A stretch of 64,000 bases of DNA, taken from the NCBI GenBank assembly GCA_015075005.1, contig JABTVC010000003.1:124001-188000 (forward strand), read 5' to 3'. Each line of letters begins with the position of its first letter. Positions within the stretch are counted from its first letter, which is position 1. Shown here one piece after another: positions 9,719 through 22,758 of the stretch. The position numbers and the translations under genes are program-made. The notes under the pieces were generated by a model, which did no database searches, was not told where the DNA came from, and was given only the letters and a program-made list of their open reading frames with translations. Source of the DNA: Planctomycetia bacterium. Its GTDB lineage: Bacteria > Planctomycetota > Brocadiia > Brocadiales > Brocadiaceae.

Positions 9719-10170
9719 CGACATCAGTTATTCCACAACCACTCCGGCAATTGCCGGATCAACGTTAATCCATCGTGATGGCGCAAGTAAAATTGTTCGA
9801 GACGGAGAATCACCAGCGGCATTTTTTTGCCGGTATTCAGTTGGGGCGGCCAGTCTGGTTTCAATACTTTTATCAGAATAAATACTCCTGCGGTTGATTG
9901 AGAAATTCATCAACCGAGAGATTCTTATTGACAGCTTGTGGTAAATTTTGTTATACAAAGCTAACAGTATTTAGTGTTCTTGCCACATACTAAAACAAAA
10001 ACATTACGATAAGGGCAAATCCATGGCAATCAGGAGACGCAAAGTAAAGGGTCTTTAAATCTACAGGGAAGTGGGTTAAGAAAAGGCAGTATTTTAGAGT
10101 TAAAGATGGCCTTACCGGCGGAGATGTTGGAAAAAAATATCTTAGTGGTAAGGCTTTTTTTGTTTATTAA
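9719..10170. other. Intergenic region without recognised gene
   Basis: No convincing coding sequence is seen. Short open stretches on both strands (for example 9728-9958 minus) lack ribosome binding sites. The region holds a hairpin followed by T residues at 10109-10161. Confidence 0.4.
10109..10161 (+). terminator. Candidate rho-independent terminator
   Basis: GCCTTACC at 10109-10116 pairs perfectly with GGTAAGGC at 10147-10154 and is followed by seven T residues. The loop is long (30 bases), but AGAT/ATCT inside can extend the stem. It would separate the stress-gene remnants from the ATPase operon. Confidence 0.55.
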
Positions 10171-12082
<1,912 letters not shown>

Positions 12083-12090
<8 letters not shown>

Positions 12091-12397
12091 GTTACCGGAG
12101 AAAAATCATCACAATTCCCGACACAAGTTTGTTGAAGAGATAGGAAAAAAAGAGGCCCGCAAAATCCGAAGAAGACGCGAAAAGGGTATTCGAAGTATAT
12201 GGTATGGCATGGGTATGTCGGGAATTATCGGGTGGTCGGTAGCAATTCCGACAATAATTGGCATAACGGTTGGGATCTGGATTGACAGGCGGTGGCCGGG
12301 ACATTTGTCGTGGACACTCATGTTGCTTATGGCAGGAATTGCGCTTGGTTGTCTAAACGCCTGGTACTGGATAAAAACGGAGATCAAGAATGAATGA
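12083..12397 (+). CDS. atpQ: AtpQ/AtpZ-type ATPase accessory membrane protein
   Basis: This 104-residue protein has a charged N-terminus (KKEARKIRRRREKGIRSIWY) and two membrane helices (about residues 42-62 and 70-95) separated by IDRRWPGHLSW. This is the AtpZ/AtpI-like layout of the AtpQ subunit found only in N-type ATPase operons. It may assist ring assembly or ion or magnesium supply, which is inferred from the family. ATG 12083 overlaps the atpC stop. Confidence 0.85.
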
Positions 12398-12463
12398 ATC
12401 CGGTTTGTCGTTTACTTTACAACGATTTTTATCCCATGCCAATAATGGGACAGGAGGGATAAT

Positions 12464-12745
12464 GTGACGAGAGGAATCCTGTTTTTCATGGTTCCATTCG
12501 TTGTGGGAATGGCATTGGGCATTCTCAATTATGCCGGTCTTTGGTGCACGGCACAGAACCTTTCTGCAATAAAGCGCCCTATGCTACTGATCCTGGTAAG
12601 TTTTGTAGTGCGGATGGGTATTACCTTGTTTGCCTTCTACCTCGTTATGGACGGAAGGTGGGAAAAACTGGTTGCGTGTACCGTAGGCTTTTTCCTTGTA
12701 CGGCACACGCTGGTTCGGCGTTTACGGCCGGAAAAGCACATATGA
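12464..12745 (+). CDS. atpR: N-ATPase AtpR subunit
   Basis: This 93-residue protein has three predicted membrane helices (about residues 4-24, 37-62 and 68-82). It starts at GTG 12464 behind ACAGGAGGGATAAT. The motif FVVGMALGILNYAGLW with conserved Asn, and VVRMGITLFAFYLVMDGRWE with an intramembrane Arg, match AtpR, the subunit that defines N-ATPase operons together with AtpQ and is proposed to interact with the c ring. The gap of 66 bases after atpQ contains a short accidental frame. Confidence 0.85.
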   Translation: MTRGILFFMVPFVVGMALGILNYAGLWCTAQNLSAIKRPMLLILVSFVVRMGITLFAFYLVMDGRWEKLVACTVGFFLVRHTLVRRLRPEKHI

Positions 12746-12772
12746 GACCATCTGAAAAAGGGAGGCAAAAGA

Positions 12773-13492
12773 TTGAAAATAACCCCTGATGCGATAATAT
12801 TTTTAAAAATTGGCCCGGTGTCTCTTAATGCAACGATTGTGTTTACATGGGTTGTGATGGTTCTGCTGGTTGTCGGCTCCTGGCTGATAACAAGGAAATT
12901 GGCAACGGGAACGACATTATCCCACTGGCAAAACATGCTTGAAGTACTGGTCGTTGGGATGCAAGATCAGATTCGTGCCATTAGCCGTCAGGAACCTTCT
13001 CCGTACCTTCCTTTCGTGGGAACCCTGTTCCTTTTTATTGCGGTCTCGATTATCCTGAGTATTGTACCCGGATACCAGCCACCCACGGGTTCTTTATCTA
13101 CAACTGCAGCACTTGCAATTTGTGTTTTCATTGCAGTCCCCATTTTTGGGATCGCAAAAAAGGGCTTTGTAGGATACCTAAAATACTTTTTTAGACCAAC
13201 ACCTTTCATGCTCCCATTCAATATCCTGGGAGAAATCTCCCGTACTATTGCATTGGCAGTTCGGCTCTTTGGTAATGTGATGAGTGGGACCATTATTGCT
13301 GGTATCCTGCTTTCCATCGCCCCCCTGCTTTTTCCTATTGTTATGGTAGCATTGGGGCTGCTTACGGGATTGATTCAGGCATATATATTTGCTATTCTAT
13401 CAATGGTTTATATTGCATCAGCGACCCGCGTACATGACGAAAGGGAGCAAAAATACGAGAACAAAAAGAAAGGAGTGGAACAGTATGGATAA
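12773..13492 (+). CDS. atpB: N-type ATP synthase a subunit
   Basis: This is the 239-residue stator channel subunit. It begins at TTG 12773 behind GGGAGGCAAAAGA. Helices include VFTWVVMVLLVVGSWLI near the start and LPFVGTLFLFIAVSIILSIV. The crucial Arg lies in ISRTIALAVRLFGNVMSGTI, and the final helices read LFPIVMVALGLLTGLIQAYI and FAILSMVYIASA. This part carries ions past the c ring. It overlaps atpE by 8 bases. Intact. Confidence 0.93.
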   Translation: MKITPDAIIFLKIGPVSLNATIVFTWVVMVLLVVGSWLITRKLATGTTLSHWQNMLEVLVVGMQDQIRAISRQEPSPYLPFVGTLFLFIAVSIILSIVPGYQPPTGSLSTTAALAICVFIAVPIFGIAKKGFVGYLKYFFRPTPFMLPFNILGEISRTIALAVRLFGNVMSGTIIAGILLSIAPLLFPIVMVALGLLTGLIQAYIFAILSMVYIASATRVHDEREQKYENKKKGVEQYG

Positions 13493-13763
13493 TATTGGTC
13501 TTATCGGGACGGTCTCTATTATTGTCTCTGGCCTGACGATAACTATTGGCTCTATTGGGCCTGCTTTTGGAGAGGCCCGTGCTGCCGCTCAGGCATTAAG
13601 TGCAATTGCACAGCAACCGGACGAGGCAAACACGATTACCAGGACATTATTTGTCAGTATGGCAATGATAGAATCTACTGCTATTTATTGCTTTGTAGTT
13701 ACCATGATTTTGATCTTTGCTAATCCGTTTTGGAATTATGTCGTTGGCAAGGCCGGGGGGTAA
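13485..13763 (+). CDS. atpE: N-type ATP synthase c subunit (rotor proteolipid)
   Basis: This 92-residue hairpin has two membrane helices and forms the rotor ring. I choose ATG 13485 (MDNIGLIGTV), which follows AAAGGAGTGGAACAGT and overlaps atpB; an in-frame ATG far upstream is not credible. Helix 2 carries the ion-binding Glu63 followed by Ser64 and Thr65 in MIESTAIYCF. This is the E-S-T-x-I-Y pattern of the sodium-binding Ilyobacter c subunit (known from that family). In helix 1 Glu30 in GPAFGEARAA falls where Ilyobacter has Gln32. Ligand pattern alone does not decide between sodium and proton. Confidence 0.94.
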   Translation: MDNIGLIGTVSIIVSGLTITIGSIGPAFGEARAAAQALSAIAQQPDEANTITRTLFVSMAMIESTAIYCFVVTMILIFANPFWNYVVGKAGG

Positions 13764-13764
13764 G

Positions 13765-14532
13765 ATGCTTATTGATTGGTTCACGGTACTCTCACAGGTA
13801 ATCAATTTTCTTATTCTGGTATTTCTTCTGAAATATTTTCTTTATGGCCGGATTATTTCTGCCATGAATGCACGTGAGCAAAAAATAGCCTCACGACTTC
13901 ATGAAGCAGATAATAAGCGGGCAGAGGCTGAAGAGGAAAGGGAATTGTACCGTAAAAAAAACACGGAGTTTAATAATAAACGTGAAGAGATGCTGACTCA
14001 AGCAAGAGAAGAAGCCGAAGTCAATGGAAAAGAATTAATCGAAAAAGCGCGTGAAGAGGTAAACGCAGTGAAAAAAAGATGGCATGAGGCCTTGCAGGAA
14101 GAGAAGGAATCTTTTCTTCAGGAATTACGGAAAAAAGCCGGGAGGCAAGTTTGTGCAATTACTAGTCGGGTCTTTTCAGATTTATCAGATTCTCATATAG
14201 AACAATGCATGATAAATGTCTTTCTTCGAAAGTTGAAGAATATAAACAATGCTGAACTCAGCAAGATGAAAGAATCAATGAGAACATCGGAAAAAGCAGT
14301 AAGTGTCTCCAGTGCCTTTGAAATTTCAGAGGATGCGCAACAGGAGATTAACCATGAAATTCATACATATCTTATGGATGACAGAAAAATTGTGTACGGG
14401 ACATCGCCCGATCTCGTTTGTGGAATTGAGCTTAAGGTTGGTGATTATGTAATTGGCTGGAATCTAAATGACTACGTAACTGCCTTAGAAGAAGAGGTAA
14501 ATAAAACCATCGAGGAAGAATTGAGCGGTTAA
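13765..14532 (+). CDS. atpF: N-type ATP synthase b subunit, extended
   Basis: This 255-residue peripheral stalk protein starts at ATG 13765, one base after the atpE stop. One N-terminal membrane helix (VLSQVINFLILVFLLKYFLY) is followed by a long coiled coil (about residues 35-140, rich in Glu, Arg and Ala). The C-terminal domain with VYGTSPDLVCGIELKVGDYV and a final acidic helix resembles the C-terminal part of delta. No separate delta gene exists, as usual for N-ATPases, and the longer b subunit is thought to replace it. Confidence 0.88.
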   Translation: MLIDWFTVLSQVINFLILVFLLKYFLYGRIISAMNAREQKIASRLHEADNKRAEAEEERELYRKKNTEFNNKREEMLTQAREEAEVNGKELIEKAREEVNAVKKRWHEALQEEKESFLQELRKKAGRQVCAITSRVFSDLSDSHIEQCMINVFLRKLKNINNAELSKMKESMRTSEKAVSVSSAFEISEDAQQEINHEIHTYLMDDRKIVYGTSPDLVCGIELKVGDYVIGWNLNDYVTALEEEVNKTIEEELSG

Positions 14533-14597
14533 ACAGGACATGCAAACGATTGCAACTGGTTTAAGAATTTACTACAGATTTCCAAGACAATAAAGAG

Positions 14598-16154
14598 ATG
14601 GTAAACGAAACTGCCCATAATGAATTGAAAACTCTCTTAGATAACACTTTCGAAGGCTTCGACCATGTTTTAAAAAAATTTAGACCTTCCTTAAAAATCC
14701 GTGAAGTGGGAATGGTCAGGTATATAGGACGCGGCATCGCACGGGTAGATGGCCTGAGGGGTGTGGAATCGGAAGAACTGGTCCGATTTGCTGATGGCGG
14801 GCTGGGAATGATTTTCAATCTTGACCAGGAAGAAGCGGGTATTATATTACTGAACGAAGGCACGGGAATCAAGGCCGGAAGTGAGGTCAGGCGCACGGAA
14901 AGAGTTATGGATGTTCCGGTAGGTGAGGCGCTGCTCGGACGTATCGTAGATGCATTAGGGAGCCCCCTGGACAACCTTGGTCCGATTCGAACCTCACAAC
15001 GTCGCACCGTGGAACAAGATGCACCTGCGATCATGGACAGATCGCCGGTGACTGTGCCGCTTCAGACAGGAATTAAAGTGATTGACGCCATGATTCCCGT
15101 CGGGAGAGGCCAGCGCGAATTAATTCTTGGCGATCGCCAGACCGGCAAGACTGCGATCGCGCTGGATACTATTATTAACCAGAGAAACAAAGACGTGGTC
15201 TGTGTCTATAGTGCAATAGGGCAACGGAGTTCTTCCGTGGCGAAATTGATAGCAGACCTTCACAAGCATGATGCAATGAAATATACGATTGTGGTAGTAG
15301 CCGCCGGGGAGGGACCACCGGGGATGCAATTCGTTGCTCCCTATGCCGCCACGACTATGGCGGAGTATTTCATGAGGCAAGGAAGGGATGTTCTGATTGT
15401 ATATGATGATCTGACACGACATGCACGTGCATACAGGGAAATTTCTCTCCTTCTCCGCCGCCCACCCGGAAGAGAGGCGTATCCGGGAGATATCTTCTAT
15501 ATCCACTCACGACTTCTTGAACGTTCAACTCATTTACGGAAAAAATTCGGCGGAGGTTCTCTGACTGCTTTGCCTATCATTGAAACAGAGGCACAGAATG
15601 TATCAGCATACATTCCAACCAATCTGATTTCCATTACGGATGGTCAAATATATCTGTCTCCGGAACTTTTTCAAAAAGGGTTTTTGCCGGCAATTGATGT
15701 GGGGAAATCTGTATCCAGGGTAGGGGGAAAGACCCAGTTCCCTTCGTACCGTTCGGTAACCGGTACGTTACGTCTTTCTTATTCACAATTTGAGGAACTG
15801 GAAAAATTTGCCCGCTTCAGCACCAGGCTTGACGAGACAACCCGCAAAACTCTTGAAAGGGGAAAGCGGGTAAGGGAAATTCTCAAGCAGCCACAATATC
15901 AACCTCTGCCTGTTTCATACCAAATTGCAGTTTTGCTTGCAGCGACGGAAGGAATCTTTGACGAGATTCCTTTAGATCTGATTTCTCTGGCAGAACAAAC
16001 AATTTGTAAGGAGGCAACTGAAAAATTGCCTGATGTGTGCAAACGAATTGAGGCAGGTGATAAACTCAAGGACGAAGACCGGTATGAATTGATAACCATG
16101 GCCAGGATGGCTCTTGCCACAAAAGAGGAGAACTCTCTGAATGCAAACACTTGA
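14598..16154 (+). CDS. atpA: N-type ATP synthase alpha subunit
   Basis: This is the 518-residue non-catalytic nucleotide-binding F1 subunit. It shows the Walker A motif GDRQTGKTA near residue 178, [15 protein letters not shown], the [20 protein letters not shown] strand and [20 protein letters not shown]. The motif [20 protein letters not shown] and the C-terminal helical region follow. ATG 14598 is the first start in frame after the 65-base gap behind atpF. Its end overlaps atpG by 14 bases. Intact. Confidence 0.95.
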   Translation: MVNETAHNELKTLLDNTFEGFDHVLKKFRPSLKIREVGMVRYIGRGIARVDGLRGVESEELVRFADGGLGMIFNLDQEEAGIILLNEGTGIKAGSEVRRTERVMDVPVGEALLGRIVDALGSPLDNLGPIRTSQRRTVEQDAPAIMDRSPVTVPLQTGIKVIDAMIPVGRGQRELILGDRQTGKTAIALDTIINQRNKDVVCVYSAIGQRSSSVAKLIADLHKHDAMKYTIVVVAAGEGPPGMQFVAPYAATTMAEYFMRQGRDVLIVYDDLTRHARAYREISLLLRRPPGREAYPGDIFYIHSRLLERSTHLRKKFGGGSLTALPIIETEAQNVSAYIPTNLISITDGQIYLSPELFQKGFLPAIDVGKSVSRVGGKTQFPSYRSVTGTLRLSYSQFEELEKFARFSTRLDETTRKTLERGKRVREILKQPQYQPLPVSYQIAVLLAATEGIFDEIPLDLISLAEQTICKEATEKLPDVCKRIEAGDKLKDEDRYELITMARMALATKEENSLNANT

Positions 16155-17061
16155 GTCGCTGAGGAAAAAAAAACAGAGCGCAGAAGATTTGTATACCATT
16201 GTAAAGACAACGAAGACTCTCGCAGCGATGAACATCCGGCATTACGAGAAGGCAGTTGAATCGGTTTCGGTTTACTACAGGACTGTTGAGATGGGTCTTC
16301 AGGTAATATTACAGAGAGGTCCGATTGAAATATTGGAGAGGCTGCCGGCAAAAGATAAGGGCGCATGCATACTTATTTTCGGATCAGACCAGGGTCTCTG
16401 TGGAGGATTCAACGATCAGATAGTAGCCCACGCACTTGAAGATATGTATGAACATGAAATTACCCATGAACATCGGTTTGTAATGTGCGTGGGTTCTCGT
16501 GCAAGGGCACTTCTGGAAGAGCAGGGACACCCTGTCGTAGAAACCTTTTCCGTTCCGGGATCCTTATCTGCCATTACAGAAATCGGTCATAGAATTGTAA
16601 CGACAATAAATGAATGGGAATCAAAAGGCAATATTAATAAGGTTATTCTCTTTTACAATAAATTGATATCAAGTGCATCCTATAAACCACAAACAAGACA
16701 CCTCTTACCGCTTGATCATACATGGTTTCAGACTATAACACGTAAGGAATGGCCATCGCGTACAATTCCTACCTTCACCATGAACCGAAACAACCTGTTT
16801 TCTGCCTTGGTACACCAGTATATTTTCGTTTCTCTCTACCAGGCATTTTTAGAGTCCATGGCGAGTGAGAACGCAAGCCGGCTTTTATCCATGCAAACTG
16901 CAGAACGAAATATCGAAGAACGGATTGAAGAACTTCAAGCCCTTTACCGGCACCAACACCAAAATTCCATTACCTCTGAACTTCTGGATATTGTGTCAGG
17001 CTTTGAGGCTTTGCAATCGTCTCCCGATGGTGCCAACGAACAAAAGCATTCGCATCTTTAA
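16141..17061 (+). CDS. atpG: N-type ATP synthase gamma subunit
   Basis: This 306-residue central shaft subunit starts [20 protein letters not shown], followed by [11 protein letters not shown], which corresponds to the start of the gamma shaft helix (usually L-R-x-R-I-x-S). It continues with [20 protein letters not shown], the typical gamma G-S-D-Q/R-G-L-C-G-G-x-N motif, and the C-terminal helix with [19 protein letters not shown]. It ends the operon. The following DNA holds a remnant of a different gene starting within a few bases of the stop. Confidence 0.92.
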   Translation: MQTLESLRKKKQSAEDLYTIVKTTKTLAAMNIRHYEKAVESVSVYYRTVEMGLQVILQRGPIEILERLPAKDKGACILIFGSDQGLCGGFNDQIVAHALEDMYEHEITHEHRFVMCVGSRARALLEEQGHPVVETFSVPGSLSAITEIGHRIVTTINEWESKGNINKVILFYNKLISSASYKPQTRHLLPLDHTWFQTITRKEWPSRTIPTFTMNRNNLFSALVHQYIFVSLYQAFLESMASENASRLLSMQTAERNIEERIEELQALYRHQHQNSITSELLDIVSGFEALQSSPDGANEQKHSHL

Positions 17062-17064
17062 AGC

Positions 17065-18188
17065 GATAAAACAACTTCAAATATCGGGGAACATGCGGTA
17101 GCCCGGATATACAAGAAGGCATCGGGGCTCAAGGATATTCACGTTACCAATATTAATTCTACCTACTACGGAGACGAGGTGGCAGAACTGCTCTCTACGG
17201 AGACACTCCTTATGAACAGCCTCGGTACAGGACCGGTTGACGGGTAATACAGGGTTCTCCCGATTTCTTCAGCATCACGAAGAAGATGCATAATGCCCTT
17301 CAGGGCGCGGATGTTAATCTTACCAAACTGAAGATGGAAATTTACGAGGAAGTTGTTTTCGAGAACGCCGTCCGCAATCATATTCACTACAACATTGTTG
17401 TCGTCCACGACCCACAGCCGCTTCCGATGCTCATGCATTACCGGAAGCGCGGCCCCTGGATATGGCGCTGTCACGTAGACCTCTCGGAGCCGAACAGGGA
17501 GATGCTCAATTATCTCATTCCATTTATCAGGGCATATGATGCCGTAGTGCTAAGCCTCAAGGAATACCGGCAAAAGGGGTTAGTAACCCCGCAGGTCTTC
17601 TTCGTTCCTGCGATTGATCCCTTCACCATTAAGAACAAGGAATTTACCGGGAAAGAAGAGCAGGAGTGCCTTCAGTACCACGACATTCCGACAGACCTGC
17701 CCCTCATAGTGCAGATATCCCGCTTTGATCGATGGAAAGACCCGGAAGGGGTCATCGAGGCTTTCAGGATTGCCCGCAGGGAGGTGAATGCCACCCTCGT
17801 ACTCCTTGGCAACGTGGCGACGGATGATCCCGAGGGCGCAGAAATTTTTGAGTCTCTCCTTAAAAAACGTGAGGAGCGCATCGTCATCCTCCGTGTTCAG
17901 GACACCGCCCTTGTGAATGCCCTCCAGAGGCGGGCTGCTGTCGTCCTTCAGAAGTGCATCCGGGAAGGCTTTGGTCTTACCGTGGCAGAGGCCATGTGGA
18001 AGGGAACACCCGTTATCAGCGGTAACGTGGGCGATATCCGCCATCAGATACGGAATTATGTAAATAAAATCGCTGGAAAAAATGTGTTATTTAAGCGTAA
18101 CATATGTGATAAAATGTATACAGCATTAGCTCCGGATAAAGGGGAAGTTTCAACGATAATTTTGCAGGGAGAGCAGAGATGTTTATGA
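17065..18188 (+). pseudogene. TreT-like GT4 trehalose glycosyltransferase, broken
   Basis: In frame after the atpG stop the sequence reads IGEHAVARIYKKASGLKD, HVTNINSTYYGDEVAELL and TLLMNSLG before a stop at about 17246. In another frame it continues QGSPDFFSITKKMHNALQGA, HYNIVVVHDPQPLPMLMHYR, LIVQISRFDRWKDPEGVIEA, a typical GT4 nucleotide-binding part, and REGFGLTVAEAMWKGTPVIS followed by GNVGDIRHQI. This is the trehalose synthase (TreT) or phosphorylase-like family that makes trehalose from nucleotide sugar and glucose. No start codon remains, and after about 18060 the C-terminal 50-60 residues are missing, replaced by unrelated sequence. It lies before the trehalose and glycogen cluster. 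Confidence 0.8.
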
Positions 18189-21100
18189 AGTGTAAAATGC
18201 CTGACAAAAGAAATACTTTTGTACGAGTACAATATTTATATGTTTGTTTACTGTGGATAGGGCTGTGCCTTACTTCGCATGCACAAACGTTAGAGATAGC
18301 TACCCCTTTGTCAGAAAAAGGGAAGATGGATGAAGTAAAGCTTTCAGAAACCGGCATGACGGTAAAATCTGAAGACAGTGAGAATGCCAAAATAAAGGCA
18401 GATAAGGTAAAGGTTAAAATGGGCATATCTCTTGGTGAAATGGAGGCCTTAATAGCAAGTTTAGAAGATGATGCAGACACAACGAATGTTTATCTTGAAA
18501 GACTTCAACAGGATAAAAAAGGTTATCAGGCGGATGAGACGAATCCATCATTTTTAAAATTACTCGACACGGAACTTGCGATTGTTAAACAAAAAGTCAA
18601 TGTAGACAACGAACAAAGACAGGCATACAAAGACCAGATTACGGCACTTCAAAATCAATCAAAAACTTATACTGATCGGGTTGGCTTATTAGGTTCGATA
18701 ATAAAGTTGACAGAAACCGTTACCGTGACACCTTCTGAGCAGGCTGCCACAGCAAGAAAAGAGGCCGATATTGCAAAGGGTTACATTGCGGCGGCACAAG
18801 CCAGTCTTAAGGAAAGGAGACGCTGCTCTCGCATTTTATTCAGGAGCTGGAGGATGTTAAAGTTATGACCTCCGGTAAAGAACAAAACCTTGCTAAGGAT
18901 TTAGAATTACTAAAGGCAGAGATTAAGGATAACGGTCTTATTCCAGTAACACAGGAAAAGATTAGCAATGTTTTATCATGGCAGAATGCAGTAAATACTC
19001 AGTGGATTGCCCTGTTTAAAACAAGACTGGAAACAGCCAGGATTCGTCATGACGAAGCGGTACAGGCGCTGAAAAATTCTGAAATTGATGCTGCCTTCTC
19101 AGCAGAAAAGGCGAGACTTTTGGAAGAAAAGCAAAAAAAGGAAGAATTGAAAAAGAAAGAGTCCGCGCAGGAAGTGGCAGAAAAAGTCGAGGCGTTAACG
19201 CAGAAAGTTGCAGAAGTTGCAAGGGCGGAAACAGAAAAGACCATCCAGGAAACGGCCAGAAAAACCGCGGAAATTGTCCGGGAGCAACTGGTAACGACCT
19301 CTCCGGAAAAAAAGAGGGTGCTGGAGTTAGAGGCTGAGGTACATAAGCAAATCGGACTGGTGGCAAAAAAGAAGGACGAACTTATTACGATAGGTGCCCA
19401 ACGATATAAAGACGTTACTGAAAACAGAAAATTGGAGGCAGAGGTAGAAGAATTAATAAACAAAAGACTGGAGTCAAAAGATGTTGAGGAATCATTAAAA
19501 AAAGTTGAATCAGAATTAAAACGATTCTCGGATGCAATTACGGCATTGGAAAGTCTCATTCCTTCTGTAAAACAGGAAGAAAAACTGCTTTCAGACACCC
19601 TGTCTATGGCCCGTGAGGAAATATCAAAAATTGAAAAGGAAGTAACAACATTTGAAGACAGAGAATTGGCAGGAAAGGCAATAGAATATGCACGTCAGAT
19701 AGTAAAGCTACTGGAAGAACAGGTTGGACTTCTATCTGCAAGACTAGATAGTTTGTACGAACGACTGGAAACCAAGAAGAAGGCATTAGCCTTGTTGGAC
19801 AAAACGAAGGAAAAGTTGATCACTCTGAAGGCCGCCAATGTTTGGACAAGGATAGCAAGTGATATTTCTGTTCATACGGTAAGCGCCGTATATAAGGATT
19901 TGATAGCTTGTTACGGTCGATTTGACCAGTTTTACGCCGTGGTTCAAGTTCAGGCAAAAAGTATTGTTTCATATGCTTACCATAAAAAGTATACCCTTGA
20001 TTTTTGGGTAAGGGTAGGGGGATTAATCATACTCCTTGCTGGCCTTTATTTTTCTAAAAGATACCTGCGTCGATGGTGTACTAACAAAATAGGGGCAATG
20101 TATGAAACTGTTCATGCATCATATTATAAGTCAAGACTTCTTCCCAGTCTTTTGATCGTGCTTCAGAACAGTCTGAATATTATGTGGATTGCTATCCTTT
20201 CCCTGTTGATGTCACGCATCTTTCATGCTGAATCTCCCCTGGTAACGTCAACGGTATATGTATTAACCTTTATTGCCATACATAAGGTACTCAAAGGCCT
20301 TCTTACGGAATCTTTTAGCCCGGAAAAAGGAGATAAAAAATTAATTACCTCGCTGGCCTATGTCTCTCCCAAACACCTTTATAAAGCACTGAACATCATT
20401 TTATTGTTTTCCCTGATATCTTTATCAATAATTGCCGTGCTCACAGTATTTGAGTACCAGAACGACGTTGTTGAATTACTATGGTTTATTTATCGTGTAG
20501 GGATATTAATACTTCTGTTATGGCTTGCAACTCAAAAATCGCTCATATTTAAATTGTTGCCGAGCGCTGAAAGCAAATTTGGAAGGCTTATCCATCGCAT
20601 AATAACGATAATCTATCCTGTTTTTATTACTTTTATTGTTTCTCTGTTTGCGATAAGGAGTCTCGGCTATCCGGTATTAATGTATGTGTTATTGAAGACA
20701 TGTATAAAGAGTTTTGTTGTTGCGTTTATCGCATTTTGGGTATGGAAATTCTTGTGTTATCGCTTGAATTACGTAAGAGAGTTGCACCTGAAGAAAAAGA
20801 ATATCAAAAAGGATACTCCAGAGGAAAATAGATTTCATGCGGTTACGAAAATATATCAAGTCGCTTTTAATTATGTCGTTTCTCTTGTTGCCGCAATAAT
20901 TATTGTTCGGGTATGGGTCGGTACCTTTCATGATGCCGTAGGTTCGCCGGCCGCCCCGTATCCTGTTCAAAAAACTTTTGAATATGCAGGAACAATTTTA
21001 AAGGCTATTGGTAACGGGTTAAAGTATCGTTTCTTCTTTGAAGAAGGCAGGTATACCTCACCGGTAAAGATTTGTCTCGCCTTAGCTGTCCTGTTCGCAT

Positions 21101-21915
21101 CGTTTCTTGTCGCCCGATATATCAAAAAATCGCTGGACGAGAGGGTGTTTAGTAAACTCCATTTAGAACGTGGATTGAGACAAACCTTATCCACCTTAAT
21201 ACGATATATCATCATCGGTATTGCTGCTTTAATCGGTCTTAGCCTGGCAGGTATCCCTTTGCGAAGCCTGGCCTTCTTTGCAGGTGCCTTCGGTATTGGT
21301 ATTGGATTTGGGATGCAGAACATCATCGGTAATTTCGTAAGTGGGATCATCCTTCTGTTTGAGCGTCCCATGGGGGTTGGTGATGTAATTACCCTGGAAG
21401 ATGGGACTTTGGGCACTATTGAAAAGATCAGCGCAAGAAGCACAACCCTCACAACACCAGACGAAATTACCATAACGGTGCCTAATTCAAAGTTTGTCGA
21501 GAGCAGAATAACTAACTGGACCCACCCGATACCCCGAATGAGAGGTAGTGTAAAGGTAGGAGTTTCATATGAAACCGATACAGAACTTGTAAAGAAGTGT
21601 TTGCTGGAAATTGCCAAACAAAATTCTAATGTCAGAATATACCCTGAACCCTTTGTGAGGTTTGCTGAGTTTGGTGACAGTGCATTAAATTTTGAATTGT
21701 ATTTTTGGGCTGATGATCCGGGAAAACGATGGTTTGCCCAGAGCGAACTGAATTTTACCATTGCCAAGGTATTTCGAAAGAATAATATTGAAATCCCCTT
21801 TCCACAAAGAGACATCCATATACGTTCAGTTGTACCTTTTGCTGTTAAAGATATACCGGCACAGGTTAAACGTGAAGATAAGCAGGAGATCAGCGATAAA
21901 AAGACTGAGGATTAA
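18179..21915 (+). CDS. Large MscS/MscK-type mechanosensitive channel (frameshifted)
   Basis: The first frame (18179-18868) gives a signal peptide (VQYLYVCLLWIGLCLTSHAQ) and a charged coiled-coil periplasmic region. The second (from about 18820 to 21915) continues it with LLSHFIQELEDVKVM, long coiled coils, about ten membrane helices and a C-terminal MscS domain. The pore helix region reads GAFGIGIGFGMQNIIGNFVS, and GIILLFERPMGVGDVITLED starts the beta domain. The parts join if one A is added in GGAAAGGAG near 18815, giving SLKEKETLLSHF. The joined protein of about 1245 residues matches MscK/KefA-like channels that release solutes on hypo-osmotic shock. ATG 18179 has AGGGAGAGCAG upstream. Confidence 0.9.
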
Positions 21916-21974
21916 TGTATAGGCCTCGACTTTTCATGGGAAAGGGCCCGAGATAATTTTTGTTTTTAATTGGG

Positions 21975-21980
21975 TATAAT
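21975..21980 (+). promoter_or_regulatory. Possible extended -10 promoter
   Basis: TTGGGTATAAT ends with a perfect TATAAT at 21975-21980, with TG close upstream. No good -35 box is visible. It lies 24-30 bases before the start of the beta-propeller gene. Confidence 0.4.
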
Positions 21981-22003
21981 TTCTAAACAAAATGGAGAAA
22001 TAT

Positions 22004-22596
22004 ATGAGAATAATAATATTTTCTGCTTTTGTCTTTTTGGTTGCATATTTATTTTCCCCTGTCAAACTTACTTTTGCAAACGAGTGGGGTATAGAAAAAC
22101 AACCGATAGAACCTGATGATTGTGATGTTATAATGCTAAAACGTGGGATGAACAAGACAGCGGTACCACCCACTGGCTTTATGGAATCTGGGGCAATAGT
22201 AAGGCTAATATTTATGCAGTAGGGGTTTATGGTACGATAATTCATTTTAATGGAAAAAGGTGGGAAAAATCAGCCCGGGTTACGAATAAAAGGCTTATCG
22301 GTATTTGGGGGATGGATTCAAAGGATGTGTTTGTTGTGGGTGCAGATGGGCTTATATTTCATTATGATGGGATAAAGTGGACACGCCAAAGAAGCAATAC
22401 AAGAAACTGGCTCAGAAGAATATGGGGCGTTGATAATACTGTTTTTGCCATAGGAGATTACGGTACCATACTTCATTACGATGGAAAAAAATGGAAAAAT
22501 ACGAAAGGCGTCACTCGTTTTCAGTTGCTCGGTATATGGGGAAACAGGAAAGATAACATATATGTTGTTGGTTCCAATCTCAAAGGACGATACTAA
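22004..22596 (+). CDS. Exported beta-propeller-like repeat protein (frameshifted)
   Basis: ATG 22004 follows GGAGAAAT and opens a signal peptide (MRIIIFSAFVFLVAYLFSPV, ending near FANE). A frameshift near 22130 leads to a frame from 22141 with repeats of about 40 residues. Each has a W-G-x-x-x-x-x-x-x-V-G strand and a G-T-I-x-H-Y-x-G-K-x-W strand: LYGIWGNSKANIYAVGVYGT, LIGIWGMDSKDVFVVGADGL, IWGVDNTVFAIGDYGTILHY and LLGIWGNRKDNIYVVGSN. Such repeats form beta propellers in exported or surface proteins. It stops after four repeats, fewer than a full propeller, and a similar repeat reappears at about 23199-23380, so the gene seems broken. Function is unknown. Confidence 0.6.
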
Positions 22597-22629
22597 TATC
22601 TCTTATGCTATATTTTGGTTCAGGATATA

Positions 22630-22758
22630 TTGAAACAATACCTGTTCGATGATCACGGTATAAAACCTGGATGTGCAGAACCTGGTAAGTTTGCGGAAGC
22701 AAACAAGGTTAATGGTTGGGACTTTAATGAATGGCTTCATGGAAAGACATCTGAATAA
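22630..22758 (+). other. Short open frame, unrecognised gene fragment
   Basis: A TTG-started frame of 42 codons encodes DDHGIKPGCAEPGKFAEANK and ends WDFNEWLHGKTSE. The composition looks like real protein, perhaps a C-terminal fragment, but I recognise no family and see no good ribosome binding site. Confidence 0.3.

Noticed and set aside
9728-9958. Minus-strand open frame of 76 codons
   Set aside because: No start signal, and the basic, low-complexity translation matches nothing I recognise.
20967-21815. Minus-strand open frame of 282 codons
   Set aside because: It is antisense to the strongly conserved MscS domain; the composition mirrors that domain.
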